Part shown: positions 32,389 to 40,804 of the stretch, piece after piece
Position numbering within the stretch: position 1 is the first letter of the stretch
How the letters are laid out: each line of letters opens with the position of its first letter
Assembly: GCF_000368025.1 (NCBI RefSeq)
Contig: NZ_KB849212.1
Coordinates: 1 to 64,000, forward strand
Reading direction: 5' to 3'
DNA: 64,000 nt
Origin: Acinetobacter parvus DSM 16617 = CIP 108168
GTDB taxonomy: Bacteria; Pseudomonadota; Gammaproteobacteria; Pseudomonadales; Moraxellaceae
Notes under the pieces: generated by a model
The model's input: only the letters and a program-made list of their open reading frames with translations
What the model was told of the DNA's origin: nothing
Database searches by the model: none
Made by a program: the position numbers and the translations under genes

Positions 32389-33308
32389 TGATAACCTCCT
32401 GCATGGGGAATATTTTTCTGTACATCAAACAGATGTACGAGTGCAGGTAAAATCGCCACTAAGGATTCTTTAGCCCCTTGGCGGCTACCTGGTAAGGTAA
32501 GGATCAGACTGTTTTCAATATAACCTGCGACCCCGCGGCTCAGTGCTGCGTAAGGTGTACGACGTTGACCAAAACTGCGTGCAGCTTCCATCAGTCCCGG
32601 AATTTCACGGGTTAGTAAGGGTTGAATAGTTTCCACTGTCAGATCTTTAGGGCCAAGTCCCGTACCACCCACTGTCAGAATTAATGAATATTCATTTTTT
32701 TGCTGTTCAATTAAAGCTTTTAGCTGTTCAGGGCTGTCCGAAATCACCTGATAGTGGATATAGCCAAAATTAGCTTCTTCCAGAATTTCCATCACATTCT
32801 GCCCAGCTGTGTCGGCTTTCTTGCCAGATGCCACGGTATCAGAAAGTACAATGACAGAGGCTGCTAAAGGTTCTTTCAGAACACGGGTGAAATGTGATTT
32901 TCCTCCCTTTTTTTGCCCCAGTTTAACCTGATCCAGACATAATTCTTCCGGCTCACAATGTGGTTTCAGCATATCGTAAAGGGTCAAACCTGTCAGACTG
33001 ACTGCTGTCAGTGCTTCCATTTCCACACCCGTTGGACCAATCGTTTCCACTACCGCAGTAATCACTACATGGGCTTCTTCAAGCTCATATTCCACATCGG
33101 CCCGATAAATTGGCAGTGGATGACATAGAGGAATGAGTTCATCAGTACGTTTTGCGCCTAAAATCCCTGCGATCCGGGCGGTTTTTAGCGCATCACCTTT
33201 GTCGGTATTACCATTACGCAGTAATTCAATGCAGTGTGGCGGCGCATGCAGAATTCCGGTGGCAATAGCAGTGCGGTAACTCTCTGGTTTCATTCCGATA
33301 TCTTTCAT
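32385..33308 (-). CDS. MoaC-MoaB/Mog fusion, bifunctional cofactor biosynthesis protein
   Basis: 307 residues with two domains. Residues 1-145 are MoaC-like (cyclic pyranopterin monophosphate synthase): KTARIAGILGAKRTDELIPL, CHPLP and VEMEALTAVS. Residues 150-307 are MoaB/MogA-like (molybdopterin adenylyltransferase): VGGTGLGPKDLT and SRGVAGYIENSLILTLPGS. The fusion joins an early and a late step of the pathway in one polypeptide. Similar fusions are known in some bacteria. It is part of the moa-moe-mod operon. Confidence 0.92.
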   Translation of the reverse strand: MKDIGMKPESYRTAIATGILHAPPHCIELLRNGNTDKGDALKTARIAGILGAKRTDELIPLCHPLPIYRADVEYELEEAHVVITAVVETIGPTGVEMEALTAVSLTGLTLYDMLKPHCEPEELCLDQVKLGQKKGGKSHFTRVLKEPLAASVIVLSDTVASGKKADTAGQNVMEILEEANFGYIHYQVISDSPEQLKALIEQQKNEYSLILTVGGTGLGPKDLTVETIQPLLTREIPGLMEAARSFGQRRTPYAALSRGVAGYIENSLILTLPGSRQGAKESLVAILPALVHLFDVQKNIPHAGGYQ

Positions 33309-33353
33309 GGCTTATCCTTCTTGAATCTTTTCATTTTTTACTCAAACTTGAAT

Positions 33354-33920
33354 TTATAGCGGCCATTGATAAACAGGAACATCTGGCTGGATCAGGTTCA
33401 AAGGCAATTTTTCAGATTTATGTGCATCAGTACAGTTATGCGTATGCACATGCTTTCTATGAGTGTGATGATCTGAACCCTGGTCACGACGAATGCAGCA
33501 ACCTTCGACATATTGGCTACTGCCATCCATATAGAATTCTTCTTTCCAGACCGGTACTTCATGCTTGACTCGTTCCACGACTTTTTCGCAGGCTTGAAAA
33601 GCTTCCCGACGATGTGATGCATAGGCCATGGCAATAATGGCGATATCACCAATATCCAGTGAACCGATACGATGTACAACTCGGACATAGGACACGTCAT
33701 ATTCAGCCTGAATTTCCTGCTCGATCTGGCGAATCATCTTTTCAGCAACAGGTGCATAAGCGGTATATTTCAGTGCCTTAACCGCTTTACCTTCATGATG
33801 ATTTCGTACTGTTCCGACAAAAATACCGATTCCCCCACATTCAGGAAAATATTGAATCCCATCAAATACGTCCTGTTGCAGCGGTGTGTCCTGAATACGG
33901 GTAAATTGTTTTAGTTGCAT
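33354..33920 (-). CDS. moaE: Molybdopterin synthase catalytic subunit with His-rich tail
   Basis: A 188-residue protein. The MoaE core (about 145 residues) is recognisable by GIFVGTVRNHHEGKAVKALK, HRIGSLDIGDIAIIA, SHRREAFQAC and VPVWKEEF with the catalytic lysine. A C-terminal extension of about 40 residues is His-rich (DHHTHRKHVHTHNC), suggesting metal binding. E. coli MoaE is about 150 residues. It directly follows moaD. Confidence 0.93.
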   Translation of the reverse strand: MQLKQFTRIQDTPLQQDVFDGIQYFPECGGIGIFVGTVRNHHEGKAVKALKYTAYAPVAEKMIRQIEQEIQAEYDVSYVRVVHRIGSLDIGDIAIIAMAYASHRREAFQACEKVVERVKHEVPVWKEEFYMDGSSQYVEGCCIRRDQGSDHHTHRKHVHTHNCTDAHKSEKLPLNLIQPDVPVYQWPL

Positions 33921-33921
33921 T

Positions 33922-34188
33922 TCAACCTCCTGCGACCGGTGACAGCAACACTAGAGTACTGTCCTGGGTTAACCGGGTCTGGCGAGAAATAATGTCTTCA
34001 CCGATGGCACAGGCACAACGCTCTAACAACCTGAAAGCCTCTGGAAAGGAATGAATGACTTCATTGAGTACATCGGCAACCAGACTGTCTATCTGACATT
34101 GCACAGTTAAATCTTGAGGCAACTGACGTTCGATCGCACCGAAAGATTCGATTTTGATCATAATCGATGATTGAAGTTTTGTAGTCAT
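33922..34188 (-). CDS. moaD: Molybdopterin synthase sulfur carrier subunit
   Basis: An 88-residue ubiquitin-like protein ending SPVAGG. The C-terminal GG is the thiocarboxylate site used by the MoaD-MoaE synthase. It lies one base from moaA and one from moaE. Confidence 0.93.
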   Translation of the reverse strand: MTTKLQSSIMIKIESFGAIERQLPQDLTVQCQIDSLVADVLNEVIHSFPEAFRLLERCACAIGEDIISRQTRLTQDSTLVLLSPVAGG

Positions 34189-34189
34189 A

Positions 34190-35248
34190 TTAGCCTCCTA
34201 TCATATGCATACTGATTTTTCGGAAATTTGAATGGGTTTTATGGGATGGATTGAACAGTTTTTGCTGAGCCTGAATGGCATGAAAGCCAGCAGCTTTATT
34301 CCAGATATAGGGTTGCAGCTGTTGTTGCAGCATGTATTCAGCTGATGCTAGGTGCTGTCTTAACTGTTGAATACTGTTTTTGAGTTTTAGACCTTGAGTT
34401 GAGAATAAGCAGTTAAATAATTCACCTTGAGCATTCAGTCGTAAACGGTCACAGTTACCACAGAATGAATTGGTAATCGTTGAAATAATGCCGATCGACA
34501 TACCTTCAATGTAATAGCTTCGTGCTGGATTAGCCCCCTGATCTTGTCTGATCTTTACTTCAAATGCTTGTGCCAGGTGATCCAGAATGTCCTGCTCGCT
34601 AACCACATGATCACGTGACCAGTTCTGGTCGCCATCGAGTGGCATATACTCGATAAAACGCAATTCAACTTGTTCGCGTTTAGCCCAGTGTGCCAAAGAC
34701 AGAATCTGGTCATCATTGATGCCTTTGATCAGCACCGTATTAATTTTGATTTGAAAGCCAGCCTGTTGGGCTGCTTGGATGCCTTCTAATACGGGTTGCA
34801 GTTTTTTTCCAGTTAATTGTTCAAATTGCTCTGCATCCAGACTATCCAGACTGATATTCAGGTCATCTAGTCCGGCCTGCTTTAATTCTGTTGCATATTG
34901 TTTGAGATAATGACCATTCGTAGTCATTGAAATACGTTTCAGGCCGCTTTTTTTTAGTTGTTGTAATTCGGCAATAAAATGCACCACACCTTGGCGCATT
35001 AAAGGTTCGCCACCAGTAATCCGGATCTGTTCAATACCACGGCGAACCATGAATTCACAAAAATGGTAGAGTTCTTCAAAGCTGAGTAAATTGTGTTTTT
35101 TCATCCATTCCGGATGTTCTGGCATGCAATAAACACATTTAAAATTACAGCGATCCGTCACAGAGATACGGAGCTTACGCTTATTACGTCCAAACTGATC
35201 CCGAAATACTGAGGCCTCAGCCTGCTGTAAAGAGTTGCTGTGATTCAT
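34190..35248 (-). CDS. moaA: GTP 3',8-cyclase (radical SAM)
   Basis: A 352-residue radical-SAM enzyme starting molybdopterin synthesis from GTP. The SAM cluster motif CNFKCVYC is present, a second cluster region FCGNCDRLRL lies near residue 265, and the conserved C-terminal GG is the last two residues (HMIGG). It is the first gene of the moaA-D-E-CB-moeA-modABC operon, with a sigma-54-type promoter about 95 bases upstream. Confidence 0.96.
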   Translation of the reverse strand: MNHSNSLQQAEASVFRDQFGRNKRKLRISVTDRCNFKCVYCMPEHPEWMKKHNLLSFEELYHFCEFMVRRGIEQIRITGGEPLMRQGVVHFIAELQQLKKSGLKRISMTTNGHYLKQYATELKQAGLDDLNISLDSLDAEQFEQLTGKKLQPVLEGIQAAQQAGFQIKINTVLIKGINDDQILSLAHWAKREQVELRFIEYMPLDGDQNWSRDHVVSEQDILDHLAQAFEVKIRQDQGANPARSYYIEGMSIGIISTITNSFCGNCDRLRLNAQGELFNCLFSTQGLKLKNSIQQLRQHLASAEYMLQQQLQPYIWNKAAGFHAIQAQQKLFNPSHKTHSNFRKISMHMIGG

Positions 35249-35342
35249 TGCTTATTCCATCAGGGTCGATCATCAACTTTGTTTCTAGCCAAATTTTTGC
35301 TGACCGATGCCCTATTAAATTACTATTGCTCTAGTGTTGAAA

Positions 35343-35358
35343 TGCAATAAGTGTTCCA
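35343..35358 (-). promoter_or_regulatory. Sigma-54-type promoter upstream of moaA
   Basis: On the minus strand, TGGAACACTTATTGCA has GG at -24 and GC at -12 with exactly 10 bases between and TTGC intact. It differs from the consensus TGGCACGNNNNTTGCW at two positions only. The leader to moaA would be about 85 bases. Nitrogen (NtrC-like) control of cofactor synthesis is inferred. Confidence 0.7.
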
Positions 35359-35474
35359 ACTTTGCGCAGAAATTGCGGCTTTTTAATATTTGAGTGCGAT
35401 TTATTGGAGTTTAAGAAAAATAAGAGTTTTAAAAAGGTGTATTGCCCTGCTTTTAAGCACTACTCAATCAGCAC

Positions 35475-36098
35475 TTAGAGAAAATGCAGTTGCTGATGCT
35501 GCTGCAACTCATCAAAGGAGTTAATGCTGTGAAAAAACAGTGCATGATTTTTAAATCGCGCCTTTTGCATGTGCATTTTCGCAAAACAATGTCTTAAGCT
35601 GCGCTGATTTTGTTCGAGATGCTGAACCAGTGTCGGCAAACTGCTTCGTTTAAGTAAGCAGAATGGATACAACGCTATATCATTTATTTCTACTACAGCC
35701 ACTTCACAAAAAGGATCTCGCTGCATAGCCCGATATAATCCAGAAATAACCTTTTTTGGAATGTAAGTCACATCACACGGTACAAATAACACATAGTCAG
35801 ACTGCACATGAGACCAGGCACTTTTCATGCCCATCAAAGGTCCTTGAAAGCCTGGTTCATCATCCTGAAAATAACGGATTGATGGAATAAGGCGTTCATA
35901 AATAGAGTGATCACGGTGGCTGTTGATCCAGACCTGACCAACGCATGATCTGAGCTGCTGGTGAATCTTGATCAGTTGAATTTCATCATCAAACTTTTGC
36001 AGCAACTTGTTAATGCCATTCATCCGACGCGCCTGGCCACCGGCTAGGATGACTAAATCGGTGGGTGGATAATTCATATTCTTATGGATTCTTTTCAT
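35475..36098 (-). CDS. mobA: Molybdenum cofactor guanylyltransferase
   Basis: A 207-residue nucleotidyltransferase adding GMP to Mo-molybdopterin, giving the bis-MGD cofactor that NasA needs. Signature LVILAGGQARRMNGINKLL (LAGGxxxRMxGxxK) is at the N-terminus, and VPCDVTYIP matches the metal-binding CD motif. The start at 36098 overlaps the nasA stop by one base. A start at 36119 would overlap nasA by 22. Confidence 0.88.
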   Translation of the reverse strand: MKRIHKNMNYPPTDLVILAGGQARRMNGINKLLQKFDDEIQLIKIHQQLRSCVGQVWINSHRDHSIYERLIPSIRYFQDDEPGFQGPLMGMKSAWSHVQSDYVLFVPCDVTYIPKKVISGLYRAMQRDPFCEVAVVEINDIALYPFCLLKRSSLPTLVQHLEQNQRSLRHCFAKMHMQKARFKNHALFFHSINSFDELQQHQQLHFL

Positions 36099-38875
36099 TA
36101 TTCGGACTCCGTTTGGCAAGCTTTAATCAGGCCACGAATTTCAGGTAAGCAGGAACCGCAGTTGCCGCCGGCTTTTAGACATGCGGTCACCTGTTTTTCA
36201 TTGGTGATATTTTTTTCTTTAATCGTCTGGATGATGCGGTTTTTACCGACTTTAAAACAGCTGCACACTAGCTCACCTTCACTCTTGCTCATTGAGATCG
36301 CCTGACCAGCCAACAACGCTTTACGGTGCATGGCACTGAGTCGTTCACGCTGAAATAGCCCCGATAACCACTCGCGATCTAGCAACAGCTCTTTTGGTGC
36401 GATATACAGGCTGGCAATCAGCTTGCCGTCCTGCAACACTACGCTATGACTGATATGTGCAGTCTGGTCATCCAGATTCAGCCATTCAAAATCTTCTTCA
36501 GTAAATGGCAACAGGCTTTTCAGCTGCTCGGTCGTGGTGCTAAATTTCTGACGATCCGCAATTTCATAACGCGTTGCTCGGACCGCTTTGACCTTGGTCC
36601 ACCAGATGCTCTTGTCAACAAATGACTGCACATAACTTTCAAAACCTTCACGCACATATAGCACGCCCTGCCACTGGGTATGGAATGGCTGGATCAACAC
36701 TGGCGTATGCTTAAACTCAGGCTCGCCAGAAATGGCATCGACCACTGGATTCACCAGCTTGCCGATACGTGCATCGGATGCCACCTGATCATTCCAATGG
36801 ATTGGTGCAAAGACCTGACCACGACGGATATTGTCACTAACCTGAGCACGTAAAATACATTGTCCCCATTCAGAACGAACTTCGACCAGCTCACCATCCT
36901 GAATCCCGTATTTCAGTGCATCATTCGGATGAATTTCACAATACGGTTCGGCACGATGTGTACTGAGATTGGCAGATAATCCAGTGCGGCTCATAGTATG
37001 CCATTGGTCACGAATCCGGCCGGTATTCAGAATTAAAGGATATTCACTGGAAACCTGATTGACCGGATCAATCGCAGTTGTAGCAATAAACTTGGCTTTA
37101 CCATCAGCATGACTGAACTGGCCTTGGGCAAATAATCGGGCTACAGATTTAACAGGTTGCTGTTTATCCCAAACTGGCCATTGTACTGGTTCCAGTTTGT
37201 CATATTCTTGTGTGGTTAAATTACTCAAGCCTTGAAGATTAAAATAACGAAAATATGGGGTTTCTAGACGTTGGGAAATTTCTACATTCTGATAAGCAGA
37301 GAGCTCGGCATGCTCTTTAAAAATTTCATGGCTATTGTGAAAATCAAACCCTCTGAAGCCCATTTGCTTCGCCACCTGTGCAATCGCCCACCAGTCGGCT
37401 TTGGCTTCACCCGGCGCATCTAAAAAGGCGTGTTGCCTTGAAATACGGCGTTCCGAATTGGTGACGGTTCCATCTTTTTCGCCCCAGCCTAAAGCTGGAA
37501 GTAATACATCAGCATATTGAGTAGTATCCGTATCCTGACAGATATCAGAGACCACTACGAATTCACATTTATCTAGAGCACGCTTCACTTGATCCGCATC
37601 GGGCAAGCTGACGACCGGATTAGTGGCCATGATCCAGATGGCTTTGATCTTGTCGCTTTCAACCGCCTGGAATAGATCAACTGCCTTGAAACCCGCTTGC
37701 TTGGCAATATATGGACTTTGCCAGAAGTTTTGCACTAGCTGTTGATGCTCCAGATTTTCTAAATCCAGATGTGCGGCCAGCATATTGGCCAGACCACCGA
37801 CTTCACGTCCACCCATCGCATTTGGCTGGCCAGTCATAGAGAATGGGGCTGCACCGAGCTTACCAATTTTACCCGTGAGCAAATGGCAGTTAATAATACT
37901 GTTGGCTTTATCTACGCCACGGGAGGATTGGTTTACACCCATGGAGAACAACGTCATGACTTTGTCAATCTGGGCAAATTTTTCAAAGAATTGACTCAGC
38001 TTAGCAGTTGAAATACCGGTGCGTGCCGCAACATCTTTAATCGAAGCTTCCGCAGTACTGCTGGCAAAGGCCTGTTCCAGCCCTTGGGTATGTGCAGCAA
38101 CAAATTCCTGATCTACATCACCATGCTGATATAAGTACTGTAATAGGCCATTAAATAGTGCAACGTCTTGCCCCGGCAGAATAGGCAAATGCAGATCTGC
38201 TGCTTCACAGGTACTGGTAAAACGCGGATCAATCACGACCACGAACAGGTCACGCTGTTCCCTGGCTTTCATGATACGCTGGTAGAGCACCGGATGACAC
38301 CATACAGTATTGGAACCCACTAGTACCACCATGTCAGTATATTCAAAATCTTCATAACTGGCTGGAACCAGATCTTCACCAAAGGCACGCTTATGTGCAG
38401 CTACAGCGGAAGACATACATAGACGTGAATTGGTATCAATATTTGCCGTGCCGAGATAGCCTTTGACGAACTTATTGACCACATAATAGTCTTCAGTCAG
38501 CAGCTGACCCGAGACATAAAAGGCAATGCTGTCACGGCCATACTGCTCAATGTATTGCTGGAATTTATGGGCAATCGTTGAAGTTGCAGTATTCCAATCA
38601 GTAACTTCACGCTGGTCTTTACGGCCTAACATTGGATGCAATAAACGGGTTTCCAAGCCTAAAGTATCGGCCAGATTACTGCCTTTGATGCACAATTTTC
38701 CGTAATTCGAAGGATGTTTGACATCACCTTCAACAGTCACTTTCGGACCTGATGTGGTCGGCGTTACATGTGCAGTCACACCACAACCCACGCCGCAATA
38801 TGGGCATGTGGTCTGTGTGGTTTTAGTTTTTAATTCTGTGGAGCTTTCAATTTCCACAACGGGAATACTGTTCAT
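36098..38875 (-). CDS. nasA: Assimilatory nitrate reductase, catalytic subunit
   Basis: A 925-residue molybdopterin oxidoreductase. It has an N-terminal [4Fe-4S] motif CPYCGVGCGV (near residue 24), bis-MGD domains, and a molydopterin-dinucleotide binding domain near residues 640-760. A C-terminal BFD-like [2Fe-2S] domain follows, with cysteines in LVCSCFKVGKNR and GGNCGSCLPEI. That layout is the cytoplasmic NasA type, fed electrons by a flavoprotein. The FAD/NirD fusion upstream is the candidate donor. It requires mobA and moa products encoded downstream. Confidence 0.94.
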   Translation of the reverse strand: MNSIPVVEIESSTELKTKTTQTTCPYCGVGCGVTAHVTPTTSGPKVTVEGDVKHPSNYGKLCIKGSNLADTLGLETRLLHPMLGRKDQREVTDWNTATSTIAHKFQQYIEQYGRDSIAFYVSGQLLTEDYYVVNKFVKGYLGTANIDTNSRLCMSSAVAAHKRAFGEDLVPASYEDFEYTDMVVLVGSNTVWCHPVLYQRIMKAREQRDLFVVVIDPRFTSTCEAADLHLPILPGQDVALFNGLLQYLYQHGDVDQEFVAAHTQGLEQAFASSTAEASIKDVAARTGISTAKLSQFFEKFAQIDKVMTLFSMGVNQSSRGVDKANSIINCHLLTGKIGKLGAAPFSMTGQPNAMGGREVGGLANMLAAHLDLENLEHQQLVQNFWQSPYIAKQAGFKAVDLFQAVESDKIKAIWIMATNPVVSLPDADQVKRALDKCEFVVVSDICQDTDTTQYADVLLPALGWGEKDGTVTNSERRISRQHAFLDAPGEAKADWWAIAQVAKQMGFRGFDFHNSHEIFKEHAELSAYQNVEISQRLETPYFRYFNLQGLSNLTTQEYDKLEPVQWPVWDKQQPVKSVARLFAQGQFSHADGKAKFIATTAIDPVNQVSSEYPLILNTGRIRDQWHTMSRTGLSANLSTHRAEPYCEIHPNDALKYGIQDGELVEVRSEWGQCILRAQVSDNIRRGQVFAPIHWNDQVASDARIGKLVNPVVDAISGEPEFKHTPVLIQPFHTQWQGVLYVREGFESYVQSFVDKSIWWTKVKAVRATRYEIADRQKFSTTTEQLKSLLPFTEEDFEWLNLDDQTAHISHSVVLQDGKLIASLYIAPKELLLDREWLSGLFQRERLSAMHRKALLAGQAISMSKSEGELVCSCFKVGKNRIIQTIKEKNITNEKQVTACLKAGGNCGSCLPEIRGLIKACQTESE

Positions 38876-38880
38876 GCATG

Positions 38881-39169
38881 CTCCTTAGGAGTTGAAACAC
38901 AATTTAATTTTTTTCAAAAAATGTTCATTACAACGATGTCTTTTCAATGCAACTCATTTATTTGGATCAACCTTCGGTTCAACCTACTTTTCTTTTGGGA
39001 AAGTAGGCAAAACCTGAGCCACACTGTGGCGTAAGATCCGCAAAACTCGCCCTCATCCGGCATGTATCAAAAAGGTCGCAGAAACATTCATTCCCATATT
39101 TTGTACTGGCTCAAACAGTTGCGGATGACGTTTCCGCGGATCTTGGTTTCACCATGACAAATTGATTTT
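38881..39169. repeat. Structured non-coding spacer, repeat-like element
   Basis: AAGATCCGC (39033-39041) pairs with GCGGATCTT (39136-39144), and inside TCATCCG (39053-39059) pairs with CGGATGA (39122-39128). A second stem CTACTTT/AAAGTAG lies near 38982-39006. It interrupts an otherwise tight operon between the reductase fusion and nasA. It looks like an interspersed Acinetobacter repeat or MITE, or a structured intergenic RNA; a second copy is not present in this window. Confidence 0.5.
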
Positions 39170-40786
39170 TTAACCTGCTTTCTTTAATGCAAAATCCCGA
39201 CCAAATAGCAGTTTATTTCGAATCGAAGTGATTGGTGTCTGATCTGCAATTAGCTCAGCATACCAAGCACCATCCTCAGTATCACCAAACAGCACGGCAC
39301 CAATTACTCTATCTTTTTGAATAATAATGCGTTTATAGATCTGACGTTTCTCATCATTTAGCACGATATCTTCAAAATCCTCTTTTGGCTCGAAATCACC
39401 TGCCGAAAATACATCACAGCCACTTACTTTCAGCTGAGTCGGAACAGTTGGCGCTTTGAACGTCAGACTGCCATGCTCGGCCAAATGTGATGCACAAATA
39501 AACGCCTGGCCCCAAAGTGGTTCAACCAGACCAAAAGTTTGACCTCGATGTTCAATACATTCACCCACCGCATAAATACTTGGGTCAAAAGTCTGCATGG
39601 TGTCATTCACTAATACACCACGGTTACAACGTAAGCCTGCGCTTTGTGCTAAAGTCATGTTTGGACGGATCCCCACGGCAAACACCACCAGATCAGCATC
39701 CAGCACAGTCCCGTTTTTGAGTTTGACTTGAGTCACATGACCCTCTTCACCAATCAAGCCTTCGGTATTCGCTGCAGTCAGAATCGTGATACCTTTCTGC
39801 TCAATCGCTGTTTTCAGCATCTGGCTGGCTTTACTGTCCAGCTGGCGATCCATAATGCGATCCATCAGATGCAATACTGTGACATTCATGCCTTGCTGTT
39901 TTAGTCCATACGCTGCTTCCAGACCTAAAAGTCCTCCGCCAATGACTACGGCATTTTTCCAGGTCTTGCAGTAATCCAGCATGCTGTTGACATCATAAAT
40001 ATCACGGAAGCTCAGTACACCTTTTAAATCACTCCCTGGAATCGGTGGAACAAATGGTTTGGAACCAGTCGCCAGAATCAGGCGATCATAACTGATCACT
40101 TCGCCCTTTTCGGTATATACGTGTTTACGAGGACGGTCGATGCGAACTGCCAGATCACCGGCAAACAGACGGATGCCTTTGTCAGCATACCAGGCATGTG
40201 GATGCAGCATGATGTCATCAATAGTTTTCTCACCCGAAAGTACTGGTGATAGCATAATACGGTTGTAGTTACCCCACGGTTCTTCACCAATCACAGTAAT
40301 TTCATAACGGTCAGGTGCCATATCCAGCAGGTCTTCCAAACAACGCATACCAGCCAGGCCATTACCCACCAAAACCAGCTTCATCTTTTCCTGAGAAATG
40401 CCATTATTGGTGATATAGGTTTTTTGAGGGGTCGGACTGATCCAGACTTTGCCATTTTCAATCTTGCTCGGAAATACCAGCAGCTTTTGGTCTTTATCTT
40501 CCAGACAGCGTCCGGTTGCCAGACTGAAATGCTGCTTGTAAATCGGTGAAGCGACGACGCGTTCCCCTTGCAGATCACCCAGAATCCCGCGTGACATTAC
40601 AAATGCTTTACTAAATGGATCCTGGTTACTTAAGGCATAAACACGCTTTTCATGTCCTACACGGAACAAAGCAATTTGCTGATTTTCAATTAATGCACCT
40701 ACACCGGTATTCGGGGTAATATCATCCAGTGCACACACTTCCACCCAATTCAGTTCATTCATATCTTTTAAAATGGTCATCTTCAT
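39170..40786 (-). CDS. NirD-like domain fused to NAD(P)H/FAD reductase
   Basis: 538 residues. Residues 1-110 form a Rieske-like NirD domain without Cys/His cluster ligands (VCALDDITPNTGVGALI; ASPIYKQHFSLATGRCLED). From about residue 130 a pyridine-nucleotide disulfide-type flavoprotein follows: FAD site LVLVGNGLAGMRCLEDL, NAD site NAVVIGGGLLGLEAAYGL, then the second FAD motif VFAVGIRP. It resembles the N-terminal half of NirB. It therefore may reduce NasA (as NasB does elsewhere) or serve as NirD for NirB, or both. It follows nirB by 18 bases. Confidence 0.85.
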   Translation of the reverse strand: MKMTILKDMNELNWVEVCALDDITPNTGVGALIENQQIALFRVGHEKRVYALSNQDPFSKAFVMSRGILGDLQGERVVASPIYKQHFSLATGRCLEDKDQKLLVFPSKIENGKVWISPTPQKTYITNNGISQEKMKLVLVGNGLAGMRCLEDLLDMAPDRYEITVIGEEPWGNYNRIMLSPVLSGEKTIDDIMLHPHAWYADKGIRLFAGDLAVRIDRPRKHVYTEKGEVISYDRLILATGSKPFVPPIPGSDLKGVLSFRDIYDVNSMLDYCKTWKNAVVIGGGLLGLEAAYGLKQQGMNVTVLHLMDRIMDRQLDSKASQMLKTAIEQKGITILTAANTEGLIGEEGHVTQVKLKNGTVLDADLVVFAVGIRPNMTLAQSAGLRCNRGVLVNDTMQTFDPSIYAVGECIEHRGQTFGLVEPLWGQAFICASHLAEHGSLTFKAPTVPTQLKVSGCDVFSAGDFEPKEDFEDIVLNDEKRQIYKRIIIQKDRVIGAVLFGDTEDGAWYAELIADQTPITSIRNKLLFGRDFALKKAG

Positions 40787-40804
40787 TCTTCCTTATGCTT
40801 TGAA

